Below, in pieces: positions 18,354 through 25,994 of a stretch of 64,000 nt of DNA. Where the stretch lies: contig NZ_JAHXDN010000001.1 in assembly GCF_019375555.1 (NCBI RefSeq), positions 411,501 to 475,500 on the forward strand, given 5' to 3'. This DNA comes from Roseobacter insulae. GTDB taxonomy: Bacteria; Pseudomonadota; Alphaproteobacteria; Rhodobacterales; Rhodobacteraceae. Each line of letters opens with the position of its first letter. Within the stretch, counting starts at the first letter, position 1. The position numbers and the translations under genes were made by a program. The notes beneath the pieces are model-generated. The model made no database searches and was not told the DNA's origin. It saw only the letters and a list, made by a program, of their open reading frames with translations.

Positions 18354-19684
18354 CCCTGCACCTGAGGCAGGGACCCTTTCAATTCCACGACACGCTGCGG
18401 ATAGGGAATTTCGATGTCATGGTCTTTCAATGCGTTCCAGATCAGGAACAGCACATCCGAGGTGTATTTGTTGGCGCCGTCATCAATGCCGTTCACCCAG
18501 AACTCGACGGCGAAATCTATCCCGCTGTCGCCGAAACCGCGCAGCTCACAGTCGGGCGGGAAGGGTGTGTCCAGCACGTCGGGGTGGGTGGAAACGGCCG
18601 CCTCGATGATGCCGGGAACAAGATTGATGTCCGTGTCATAGCTTACGGAGAAGGGGGCCTCATAACGATTGGCCGAGCCGGAGTCCGAATAGTTGACCAC
18701 CCGCGTGGTTATGAAATCCTCGTTCGGAACGACAATCCAGCGGCCATCGAAGGTTTCCAGAATCGCCGCCCGTGCCGTCATCTTGACGATCTGACCGGAC
18801 TCGCCGCCGTCCAGTTCCACGAAATCGCCCACCGTCGCCTGACCTTCGATCAACAGGATCACACCTGAGATGAAGTTGGATGCGATCTTTTGCAGACCAA
18901 ACCCGAGACCCACGCCGATCGCACCCCCAATGACGGCCAAGGCGCTCAGGTTGATCCCCATGATATTGAGGAGCAGCAGGAAGGCGATACCGAAGATCGT
19001 GAACTCCAATACCTTGGCGGTCAGCTGGCGCAGCGACGGGCGCATGTCTTTCTGGTTTTCGATGAACTGCGTGGTCTGCCTGTTGGACCATCCCCCCAGC
19101 CAGAAAAGGACCCCCCCGGCGATCACGCCGCGCACAAGCGACATCACAGTAAAGGAGATGTTGCCGAGCGATATGGTCAGTTCGTTGAGCTTCCCGATCA
19201 GCGGATCAAGCAAGCCAACCGCATAGAGCGCGGCGACCGGGATCAACACGTAGCGGCCCAGCAGGTTCAGGAACGGGTCCTTTATGATCTCGCGCACCAG
19301 CGTCCGGACGGCGAGGAAAAGGAAAACGCGCTTGCCAAAGGCAATCACTGCCCCACTGTCAAAGACGGATCGGACAACGCTTTCACCAATGGCCGTGAAC
19401 AGATATGCCAGCAGCGGCAACAGCAAAGGCAGGGTCAGCAATGCCGCGCGGCGCCCCTGTGCCAGATAGCTGTCGGCCTCCGGGGCTGGTGTCAAAACCC
19501 GGGTCAGAAATCCGCGAAGTCTGCGCGCCGCTACAACGGCCAACAGATAGGCCACGATCAGCAGTGCAAACTGAGACCAGGCCGCGGGGCTCAATGCCCA
19601 GGACTTGGCGAGGTCCCACGCCTGCAATGCATAGTCCACAGCCTGCTGAACGATTTCAGGTTGGCTGGCCAGATCGAATTCCAT
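18350..19684 (-). CDS. MscS-family mechanosensitive channel
   Basis: A 444-residue inner membrane protein with about five or six hydrophobic segments between residues 25 and 215, then the MscS core. The pore helix and beta domain are marked by LSALAVIGGAIGVGLGFGLQKIASNFISGVILLIEGQATVGDFVELDG near 244-290 and GRWIVVPNEDFITTRVVNYS near 315-334. MscS proteins open under membrane tension after osmotic downshift. The extra N-terminal helices make it a longer YnaI/YbdG-like type. It overlaps the downstream flavoprotein gene by four bases. Confidence 0.92.
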   Translation of the reverse strand: MEFDLASQPEIVQQAVDYALQAWDLAKSWALSPAAWSQFALLIVAYLLAVVAARRLRGFLTRVLTPAPEADSYLAQGRRAALLTLPLLLPLLAYLFTAIGESVVRSVFDSGAVIAFGKRVFLFLAVRTLVREIIKDPFLNLLGRYVLIPVAALYAVGLLDPLIGKLNELTISLGNISFTVMSLVRGVIAGGVLFWLGGWSNRQTTQFIENQKDMRPSLRQLTAKVLEFTIFGIAFLLLLNIMGINLSALAVIGGAIGVGLGFGLQKIASNFISGVILLIEGQATVGDFVELDGGESGQIVKMTARAAILETFDGRWIVVPNEDFITTRVVNYSDSGSANRYEAPFSVSYDTDINLVPGIIEAAVSTHPDVLDTPFPPDCELRGFGDSGIDFAVEFWVNGIDDGANKYTSDVLFLIWNALKDHDIEIPYPQRVVELKGSLPQVQG

Positions 19685-19878
19685 GCGGCACCCCTCTTTT
19701 CAACACGCGCGCTACCGCTAGAGTCATGCCTGTCAGCGCCCTGAGGAGCAAGCCCAGATGCCCGATCCGATCTGCCCGCTGTGTGATCGGCCGATCCCGC
19801 CGGATGTTAAGCAGAGCCTTCACCACCTCGTTCCAAAGCTCAAGGGAGACAAGGGCGGGCCCACCGTCCTGCTCCACC

Positions 19879-19886
19879 ACATCTGC
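19879..19886. repeat. Target-site duplication, left copy
   Basis: ACATCTGC directly before the left inverted repeat. The right copy at 22684-22691 reads ACATCCGC, one change. Eight bases is the duplication size known for IS1595 elements. Confidence 0.65.
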
Positions 19887-19911
19887 GGCCTTATGTATCA
19901 AGCGCACCAAG
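19887..19911 (+). repeat. Left terminal inverted repeat
   Basis: Starts GGCCTTATGTATCAA and continues GCGCACCAAG; 24 of 25 bases match the reverse complement of 22657-22681. Confidence 0.9.
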
Positions 19912-19943
19912 CATAACACACTGGATTCCTGTATTGAATCCCT

Positions 19944-20402
19944 ATGACACGCAGATACTTTCGCCCGCTAAAACTCAAGACTGTAGTTGATACCCTGCAC
20001 TTCATCCGGCAGGAGATAGTCCGCGACGACCGCGACGGGCTGGAGCACGTTGATGCCCTGCTACGCATGTACGGTGCAGAGCCTATGGCACTCAACATGC
20101 CGCGCAAGGCGCCCAAGGACTTCCGTAAGGGCGAACTGAGGCGGATGGTGCTGGAAGCTCTCAGGGAGGGGCCACAGACGGGTGCAGAGATAGCCAAGGC
20201 GGTGAACGCCAGAAAACCGCACATGGACTACAAGAGGGTCTACAAACGTGTGTACATCTGCCTATGGGCGCAGAAGCAGCGGGGACTTGTAGGGCATGAA
20301 GGGCGGTTGTGGAAAAGGGGCGACCAGCGCCGCCCCCCTGTCATTTGTCTTGACCGGGAGGAACATCAGGCTTTCCGCCCTGTCCCTTGCCCGGTTTTGT
20401 AG
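19944..20402 (+). CDS. Passenger protein with winged-helix-like region, unknown function
   Basis: A 152-residue protein I cannot name. It begins MTRRYFRPLKLKTVV, with a helical N-terminal part (about 1-50), then a probable winged helix at about 60-125: KGELRRMVLEALREGPQTGAEIAKAVNARK and VYICLWAQKQRGLVGHEGRLWKRGD, the order helix, helix-turn-helix, wing. The protein is basic, fitting nucleic acid binding. It lies 33 bases inside the left end of the IS1595-type element, so it is a passenger gene and could help transposition or regulate the element. The ribosome site is weak. It is intact, unlike the transposase. Confidence 0.65.
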   Translation: MTRRYFRPLKLKTVVDTLHFIRQEIVRDDRDGLEHVDALLRMYGAEPMALNMPRKAPKDFRKGELRRMVLEALREGPQTGAEIAKAVNARKPHMDYKRVYKRVYICLWAQKQRGLVGHEGRLWKRGDQRRPPVICLDREEHQAFRPVPCPVL

Positions 20403-20457
20403 GTTGTGGCGCGTTTCGCGCGCCAAGGCCCAACCCGAGGCCAAGTCCAAGTCCCAT
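20341..20457 (-). CDS. Possible 38-residue Gly-Leu repeat peptide
   Basis: A short frame with AGGAG eight bases before its ATG. It reads MGLGLGLGLGLGARNAPQ and then a Pro/Gly/Lys-rich tail ending PPGQDK. The five Gly-Leu pairs could insert in or lie on a membrane. It overlaps the end of the 152-residue gene tail to tail. Good ribosome site and the striking repeat argue for a real gene; small size and overlap argue against. Confidence 0.4.
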   Translation of the reverse strand: MGLGLGLGLGLGARNAPQPTKPGKGQGGKPDVPPGQDK

Positions 20458-20675
20458 GATGGAACTCCTGTACTCAGGAGCCATCGACCGACTTGACGTT
20501 CCACGCCAAAGGTGAGATTCTTGTGATGTTCGAACACGCGGGGTCGGCCAATGACTCCGGTTATGGTCGTAGGGTCTCACCACCCTGCGGCCATAATAGT
20601 TTCAACGGGCGCTCAGAGTCCATAGTTCTTGATTTGTTCTATACCAGCGATAGCTTTCGACACAAAATCTTGTAA

Positions 20676-21638
20676 CTAGGATGCCCGCTGCCAATACCCT
20701 TTCCACTTGCGCGACACGGGCGAACCCATCGCGTTACTGACCACGATCTGCGCCAGTGTGCCGTTGTCGGTGCGGCGGTTGTCTTCCAGCCATGCGGCGT
20801 AGTTTGCGTACTGGTGAGGTACTGCGGGCTGACGTGGTGATGTTGACCCTGCACCATGCGGCGCAGGCGGCTGAAATAGCTTTCCACCATGTTGGTGTGC
20901 TTGCCGTGGTCGCTGTACATTTCCGAGTGGTTCACGCGGTCAACGTGCCAACCTGAATGCAGCAAGTCCCAATGGCTTGCCTCGTCTGCTGACATAGTCG
21001 CCATGCGGCTCACGTTCTCGTTTGCCAACGCAACACCGTCAGCCTCAGAGGTAGAGATAACAGGCAGCGTGCGGCCATCGCGCTCACGTAAGGCCACCAC
21101 AACTCGGCGTTTGCCGGTTTGGTTCTTTTTCAAGCCGCGGTCTTACCGATCTGCCTTGAAGTTCTCCGGGCGGATATGACCGCCAAAGTACGCCCCATCA
21201 ATTTCAACGTGGCCTTCAAGCACTTCGCCTGTCTGTACTTCCAGTGCCATCGCTTCACGCAGCTTATGAGCCAGCACAAAGGCTGTCCTTATACTGGCAG
21301 TCCAGATCGCGGGAAAGCTGGATCATAGACACACCCTTGGATGTGTTCACGGTGATGCAGATCACGGCCAGCAGGTCAACGAAGGCCATCTTGCGTGAAG
21401 CAAAGATTGTCCCGCTGGTCACACTAAACTGATGGTGACAGTCTTTACATTTGAACATACGGCGCGTGGTGATCTTGTAGGCCTCATCGAAGCCACAGCA
21501 TGGGCAAACGGCTTCACCGTCTGTCTCGGGCCAACGCATCTGGCAGAAGGTCTCATAGGCCGCGTCCTCGCCAGCATTGTAAATCGAACGCAGTGAAAGC
21601 GTCCGAGATGATGCTGAAAGGAGGAAGTGCTGTGCCAT
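20676..21638 (-). pseudogene. IS1595-family transposase, decayed
   Basis: Reading from ATG 21638, the product has the IS1595 zinc ribbon (AVCPCCGFDEAYK and MFKCKDCHHQFS, two CxxC pairs), then LLAVICITVNTSKGVSMIQLSRDL. An extra base near 21280 shifts the frame; the next frame gives TAFVLAHKLREAM and the first catalytic Asp region EIDGAYFGGHIRPEN. A TAA stop follows near 21140, in frame with QTGKRRVVVALRERDG. The second Asp region MSADEASHWDLLH and the GKHTNMVESYFSRLRR block follow. A lost base near 20825 shifts again to YANYAAWLEDNRRTDNG and SRKWKGYWQRAS, stop at 20676. Three lesions in about 320 codons mean it is inactive. Confidence 0.88.
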
Positions 21639-21648
21639 TGTACTCTCT

Positions 21649-21665
21649 GTGATTACCTATATCAC
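21649..21665. promoter_or_regulatory. Palindromic operator candidate
   Basis: GTGAT and ATCAC half sites separated by seven bases lie 11 bases upstream of the transposase start and about 80 bases upstream of the divergent DUF6471 gene, in an AT-rich stretch with a further ATCAC at 21672-21676 and at 21704-21708. The placement fits control of the transposase, perhaps by the DUF6471 protein. Confidence 0.4.
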
Positions 21666-21743
21666 AAATCTAGTACGTATAGATCACGTTTACAATGGCA
21701 AATATCACATTTATAGTGCCTTTATCATTAATGGAGGCATATC

Positions 21744-21953
21744 ATGCCAGATCAGAGTGATTGGGAAGCCAAAGCAGCAAACATTTTGAAGGCGGAACTA
21801 AAGCGGCAGGGCGTTACCTACGCCCAGCTTGCTGAGTTGATTGGCGACAAAGAGCCAAACGTCCGCAACAAGCTTTCTCGCGGGAAGTTTAGCGCGGCGT
21901 TTCTTCTTCAGTCTCTTGATGCGATTGGGAGGACTGATCTGCAATTGCAGTAG
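21744..21953 (+). CDS. DUF6471 small HTH-like protein (passenger)
   Basis: A 69-residue protein of the DUF6471 type: DWEAKAANILKAELKRQGVTYAQLAELIG at 6-34 and VRNKLSRGKFSAAFLLQSLDAIG at 40-62. The helical layout looks like a lambda-repressor/XRE DNA-binding domain, with the second half acting as recognition helix (inference). The ATG has a strong GGAGG seven bases upstream. It is divergent from the transposase across a region with an operator-like palindrome, so it may repress the element. It appears intact. Its end overlaps the convergent membrane-protein pseudogene. Confidence 0.75.
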   Translation: MPDQSDWEAKAANILKAELKRQGVTYAQLAELIGDKEPNVRNKLSRGKFSAAFLLQSLDAIGRTDLQLQ

Positions 21954-22601
21954 GCGAGTCTATTCCTGGAAGGGCGTCTTGCTGCGGCAGTGGGCTTATC
22001 CAATTAAGCCATTGCAAATGAAGTATTTGCGGAACTTCAGTCGGCTTGAAGAATAACGTTACCCGGTGAAAAGTGCAGTTTCGAAACGAGCAGTTCTTGA
22101 AAATAAACCCATTGTAGAATGTTCGCTCACCCGACAAAGCGACAGCATCCACCAACCCCGGTCTAACGTCATTTATCCCGTTGTTATCTGCCAAAAAAAT
22201 GTTTGCTGGGCCAACAATCTCGCAATCAACGAAGTTTTTGCCATCAACTATTGGGTTGGAAGGCAGGATGAAGTCATTTAGGTATATACGCTTACCCTCA
22301 AAAACCTTTGCTAGCGGGTCAACGCCCCCGTTTCCTGAAAGAATTTGGCATCGTACCGCGCGCGCACAGAGCGCTGTTGGCCTGTGCCGTATATGAAAAC
22401 AGCTACAGCATAGGCGAGCAATCCCGCGAACCCGGCGATAACCCATGACAGGGGCGCATATTCACTGAACACTCCAGCCGCCTCCGCTGCCCATGCAGGA
22501 AGGGCGAAGCTGCCCACTGGAGCCAGCAAACTCCAAATCACTGTTGCGAGCGAAAGCCTCCACTCGAAGTGCATGAGAAATGTGTTTATCCACCTGAACA
22601 T
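21889..22601 (-). pseudogene. Frameshifted membrane protein (passenger), unknown function
   Basis: Two overlapping frames together make one protein of about 235 residues. The first (ATG 22601) has two membrane segments (LATVIWSLLAPVGSFALPAW and PLSWVIAGFAGLLAYAVAVFIYG) then RARYDAKFFQETG and stops at 22311. The second continues GGVDPLAKVFEGKRIYLNDFILPSNPIVDGKNFVDCEIVGPANIF and NGFIFKNCSFRNCTFHRVTLFF, a pentapeptide-like beta-helix ladder. The break is at a run of five G (22325-22329); one more G would restore the frame. It may be a real mutation or a sequencing slip. Its role is unknown. Confidence 0.65.
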
Positions 22602-22656
22602 GACTGGACCATGCCGCAGCGCTTCGGTGATGTGGAGTCCTAATCATCTCCGGCGC

Positions 22657-22681
22657 CTTGGTGCGTTTGATACATAAGGCC
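22657..22681 (-). repeat. Right terminal inverted repeat
   Basis: Ends ...TTGATACATAAGGCC on the plus strand; the minus-strand reading matches the left end at 24 of 25 bases. Two bases (GC) separate it from the right target copy. Confidence 0.9.
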
Positions 22682-22683
22682 GC

Positions 22684-22691
22684 ACATCCGC
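22684..22691. repeat. Target-site duplication, right copy
   Basis: ACATCCGC; matches the left copy at 7 of 8 bases and is followed directly by the rest of the HNH gene. Confidence 0.65.
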
Positions 22692-22856
22692 CACCGTGAA
22701 ATCCACGCGACGCTGACGGAGGCTGAACTGGCCCGCGACTTTTGCACGGTTGACGCGTTGCGCAGTCATCCGCGATTGCAAAAGTTCATTGGCTGGGTGT
22801 CGCGGCGGCCACCGGGGTTCAGTTCCCGGGTGCCCGGGGGGCGGCGCAAAAGATGA
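22692..22856 (+). pseudogene. HNH endonuclease gene, 3' half
   Basis: Encodes HREIHATLTEAELARDF and continues with LRSHPRLQKFIGWVSRRPPGF to a basic tail GGRRKR and TGA at 22854. It has no start of its own. It completes the frame broken at 19886. The histidines of the HNH metal finger are divided between the two halves, so neither fragment can be active alone. A convergent enoyl-CoA hydratase gene ends five bases after it. Confidence 0.88.
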
Positions 22857-22861
22857 TCCGC

Positions 22862-23470
22862 CTAGGCGCACATGTTTTTGATGCCACGGGCAATGTCGGG
22901 CGCTGCCGCAAGCGTGTCGGTGGCCAGTAGGTGCGCATGGGCGATCAGGTCGCCCGCTGGTAAAATCCGGTCGATCAGCCCGTATGACAGGGCTTCATCA
23001 GCGGTGATTTTCTGACCGCCCATCAGGATCAGTTTCGTCCTTGCAGGCCCGATCAGGGCGGACATGCGGATCGGATCGCTGGGCTGCGGCAGAAACCCCA
23101 GCTTCATCACAGGATAAAAGAACCGGGCCTCGGGCACCGCAATCCGGATGTCACAGGCAAGCGCCATTCCCATGGCACCGCCAGCAAGGGTTCCGTTTAG
23201 TGCGGCGATGGTCAGCCCGGGCAAATCGGCGATCGCGCCCGACAGATCTTCCCACAACGCGGAGGTGGCAAGACCCGCGCGCGCCGCTTCCAAGTCGGCT
23301 CCGGCGCTGAAGATACTGCCCCTGCCCGTCAGAATCACCGCCCGCGCCGCATGCGCCGCCCGCATGGTCTGCACCAGCGATGTCAGCATCTCTTTTGTCA
23401 GCGCATTGGCCTTGTCGGGGCGGTTCAGCGTGACTGTCCAAAGATCCGCCTCGTGGGAAACGTCGATCAT
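22862..23470 (-). CDS. Enoyl-CoA hydratase/isomerase family protein
   Basis: A 202-residue crotonase-fold protein, shorter than the usual 255-260. It shows VTLNRPDKANAL near residues 13-24, the first oxyanion loop FSAGADLEAAR near 53-63 and the second LNGTLAGGAMGMALACDIRIA near 90-110. The catalytic Glu positions are not both obvious, so isomerase or hydrolase activity is possible. The C-terminal helical part is trimmed. The ATG at 23470 overlaps the SDR stop (ATGA), so both are read together and may serve one acyl-CoA pathway. Confidence 0.85.
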   Translation of the reverse strand: MIDVSHEADLWTVTLNRPDKANALTKEMLTSLVQTMRAAHAARAVILTGRGSIFSAGADLEAARAGLATSALWEDLSGAIADLPGLTIAALNGTLAGGAMGMALACDIRIAVPEARFFYPVMKLGFLPQPSDPIRMSALIGPARTKLILMGGQKITADEALSYGLIDRILPAGDLIAHAHLLATDTLAAAPDIARGIKNMCA

Positions 23471-24216
23471 ACGAGGCCGACCTTGCGTCGAATATCCTCG
23501 TCCCGCAGGGAGATTTCCTGACCACACCACACGTCTGCCTCCGCGCTGCACATCCAGAGCAATGCGCGCGCGGGCCAATCAGCGGGAATGTGGACGTCCC
23601 AATCCAACTGGCTGACGGGATTGACCCCGCTTGACCTGATCTCGCGCTGCATCTGTGTGGCCACCGTGCCCGGGGACAGGCCGATGGCGCGAATGCCATG
23701 CGCGGCCTCCTCCTTATCGAGACAGCGGGTCAGCATGTTCACAGCCGCCTTGGACGCACAATAGTGGCTCCATGCTTCGACCGGCCCGTGGGCCGCGCCG
23801 GAACTGATCGTCAGGATGGACCCGCCACCATTGGATTTCATGATCGGAACCGCGGCACGCATCCCGTAAAAGACACCCTTGAGATTGATGTCGATGACAT
23901 CCCCCCATGCTTCCGGCTCTGCCGCCGACAGATGTGCGATCGGTTCGATCACCCCTGCATTGTTGATCAGCACGTCAAGCCCGCCGAAGGCATCCACGGT
24001 TGTTTCCACCGCCGCGGAAACTTCCCGGTAGCTGGCGACATTGCAAGGAATGGCAATGGCTTTTTCGCCGATCTCACCCGCCAAATCCGCAATTTCCCGT
24101 TGCCCGCGCGCCAGTAGTGCAACATTGGCCCCCGCATTGGAGAATACGCGGGCCGCTTCTGCGCCAATGCCACGGCTTGCGCCCGTGATCAGAATCGTTT
24201 TTCCGTTCATGTCCAT
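23467..24216 (-). CDS. Short-chain dehydrogenase/reductase
   Basis: A 249-residue classical SDR. The cofactor motif is ITGASRGIG near residues 10-18, NNAGV near 88-92, catalytic Ser in LTISSGAAHG near 140, and YCASK near 154-158 with Tyr and Lys. LSPGTVATQM near 183 completes the fold. Arg in the first turn region hints at NADP(H), but this is weak. The ATG at 24216 has GGGAG eight bases ahead. It pairs with the enoyl-CoA hydratase-like gene downstream. Substrate unknown. Confidence 0.88.
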   Translation of the reverse strand: MDMNGKTILITGASRGIGAEAARVFSNAGANVALLARGQREIADLAGEIGEKAIAIPCNVASYREVSAAVETTVDAFGGLDVLINNAGVIEPIAHLSAAEPEAWGDVIDINLKGVFYGMRAAVPIMKSNGGGSILTISSGAAHGPVEAWSHYCASKAAVNMLTRCLDKEEAAHGIRAIGLSPGTVATQMQREIRSSGVNPVSQLDWDVHIPADWPARALLWMCSAEADVWCGQEISLRDEDIRRKVGLV

Positions 24217-24347
24217 TTGGATTGCTCCCGTTTCTGCGTTCAAACCGTGGTAAAGTGCTGCGCATCAAGGGTCCAGACCTGGTGCCTCTTGACCATCGCG
24301 GGGGCTTGGCAGACCATGCGCGCAACAGCTTTAATAAGGATTCACCG

Positions 24348-25871
24348 ATGTCAATTTTCAACCTGCGTTGCACGACCGGTGCACTGCTTCTCGTGTCCAC
24401 CTCTCAGGCAGCATACGCCGATATCACCGCACAGGACACATGGAATGACTGGAAGTCTTATTTCAGTGGCGTCGGCTACACCGTCACAGCGACGGAAACC
24501 CAGGCCGGCGATACGCTGACGGTTTCCGATATGATCTTTACCGCTCCCGGATCAGAGGAAATCGGCACCATGTCGATGACATTGGATCAGGTGTCCTTCC
24601 GCGAAAACGGCGACGGCAGCGTCGATGTGATCTTCCCGGAGGTATCTCCGATCCGTATCGCCGCGGTGGATCCGGATGGTGGTAAGGTTGATATCAGCAT
24701 GGAAGTCCGCCAGTCGGGCATGGCTGCCACGGTGTCGGGCGAACCGACTGATATGACAAGTGTATACACCGCCCGGGCGGTCGAAATGCTGTTGACCGAA
24801 ATCACCGTGGATGACGAGACGCTCAGCACCGAGGATGCGGCTGTCCGGTTCGTCATGGAGGGCCTGTCCGGAACCAGCCGGACAACGCTGTCTGACATGC
24901 GGACCTACGACCAGCGCATGCAGGCGAATGCGGTGAATTATGACGTTTTTTTCATTGATCCGGAAGGCGGCGGTTCAGCGGAGATCGACGGCAAAGTCGA
25001 TGGTATCAGCTTTGCCGGAACCAGCGTGTTGCCGCTGGCCGTCGTGGATGCTGGCGACATGTCAGGGCTGTTGACCGCCGGCCTGAAGGTCGATGGCGCT
25101 TTCACCTTCTCCGGCGGCTCATCGAACACGAAAGCCGTCGAGAATGGGGTTGAAACCTTTGCGGCCCGGACGTCGTCGTCAGGTGGCACGCTGAACATGC
25201 TCATGGGGTCTGATGGCCTGAGCTATTCAGCCATTCAGAAAGACATCAAGGTGGCGATGACCGCTCAGGATATTCCGGTGCCTGTCGAATTCGGCATGGC
25301 GGAAGGCGCGTTCAACATTACGATGCCGCTGCAGAAATCCGAGGAAATGAATGATTTTGCGTTCGGGTTCTCCCTCAGCGATTTCTCGATGTCCGATCTG
25401 CTGTGGGGCATGTTCGACCCGACAGCACAGTTGCCGCGTGATCCGGCGACCGTGATTCTCGATCTGACGGGCAAGGCCCGCCTGCTGTTTGATTTTCTTG
25501 ATCCCTCAGCGGCTGTCGTCTCCGGCGATCCCAACATAACACCCGGAGAAATCGGGTCGGTTGACATCAATCGGCTGCAAATCACCGTGGCTGGGGCTGA
25601 GCTGACAGGTGACGGCGCATTCACTTTCGATAACTCCGGTCCCGTGGGGCCACCGAAACCGAACGGCGCTGTCAACCTGTCGCTTGTGGGCGGCAACAAG
25701 CTGCTTGATACGCTGGTGGGCATGGGGCTTTTGCCCGAAGAGCAGGCCATGGGCGCGCGCATGATGATGGGTATGCTTGCCGTGCCGGGCAATGCACCCG
25801 ACACGATGAACTCAACAATCGAAATCAACGAGCAGGGACATATCATGGCGAACGGCCAGCGCATTCAGTAA
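24348..25871 (+). CDS. DUF2125 domain exported protein
   Basis: A 507-residue protein with a signal peptide (about residues 1-25, cleavage after AAYA) and then a long beta-rich body, matching DUF2125 proteins of alphaproteobacteria. Repeated elements such as GFSLSDFSMSDLLWGMFDP, VDINRLQITVAGAELTGDGAFTF and MNSTIEINEQGHIMANGQRI suggest an AsmA-like or lipid-contacting beta structure, but no function is known. The ATG at 24348 has AAGGA seven bases upstream. A terminator follows 32 bases after the stop. Confidence 0.85.
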   Translation: MSIFNLRCTTGALLLVSTSQAAYADITAQDTWNDWKSYFSGVGYTVTATETQAGDTLTVSDMIFTAPGSEEIGTMSMTLDQVSFRENGDGSVDVIFPEVSPIRIAAVDPDGGKVDISMEVRQSGMAATVSGEPTDMTSVYTARAVEMLLTEITVDDETLSTEDAAVRFVMEGLSGTSRTTLSDMRTYDQRMQANAVNYDVFFIDPEGGGSAEIDGKVDGISFAGTSVLPLAVVDAGDMSGLLTAGLKVDGAFTFSGGSSNTKAVENGVETFAARTSSSGGTLNMLMGSDGLSYSAIQKDIKVAMTAQDIPVPVEFGMAEGAFNITMPLQKSEEMNDFAFGFSLSDFSMSDLLWGMFDPTAQLPRDPATVILDLTGKARLLFDFLDPSAAVVSGDPNITPGEIGSVDINRLQITVAGAELTGDGAFTFDNSGPVGPPKPNGAVNLSLVGGNKLLDTLVGMGLLPEEQAMGARMMMGMLAVPGNAPDTMNSTIEINEQGHIMANGQRIQ

Positions 25872-25902
25872 GCCGCGGTTTCCCATAATCAAACGTTGCA
25901 AG

Positions 25903-25927
25903 AGGGGCGCCCGTGGCGTCCCTTTTT
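25903..25927 (+). terminator. Terminator after the DUF2125 gene
   Basis: AGGGGCGCC (25903-25911) pairs with GGCGTCCCT (25915-25923) around a CGT loop and runs into TTTTT. It ends the DUF2125 transcript before pmbA. Confidence 0.85.
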
Positions 25928-25994
25928 ATGCCGCCCCTTGCAGTACCCAGCTCACACCGCTACCTGACAGTGAACTTGTCGCGGAGCAGACCTG

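Larger units (their letters stand above)
19758..19916 (+). pseudogene. HNH endonuclease gene, 5' half, split by IS1595-type element
   Basis: ATG at 19758 begins MPDPICPLCDRPIPPDV, a zinc/HNH start with CPLC, followed by SLHHLVPKLKGDKGGPTVLLHHIC, the first part of a small HNH nuclease. After residue 43 (base 19886) the frame runs into the inverted repeat of the mobile element and stops at 19914-19916. The missing half is found at 22692-22856 on the same strand. Joining base 19886 to 22692 gives a continuous 97-residue frame reading HHIC|HREIHATLTEAELARDF, the usual family sequence. The gene is therefore disrupted, not simply short. Confidence 0.88.
19887..22683. mobile_element. IS1595-type transposable element with passenger genes
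   Basis: A 2.8 kb insertion inside an HNH gene. The outer 25 bases at each end are inverted copies with one mismatch, starting GGCCTTATGTATCAA. An 8-bp direct repeat ACATC(T/C)GC flanks it (19879-19886 and 22684-22691), with two extra bases before the right copy. Inside are a decayed IS1595/ISXO2-type transposase, a 152-residue DNA-binding-like protein, a tiny glycine-leucine peptide, a DUF6471 protein and a frameshifted membrane protein. IS1595 elements are known for GG-starting ends, 8-bp target duplications and, in some subgroups, passenger genes. The element cannot move on its own now. Confidence 0.85.

Noticed and set aside
19887-22683. Reading the 2.8 kb insert as a genomic island or integron
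   Set aside because: No integrase, no tRNA end, no attC-like sites; inverted ends and an IS1595 transposase explain it better.
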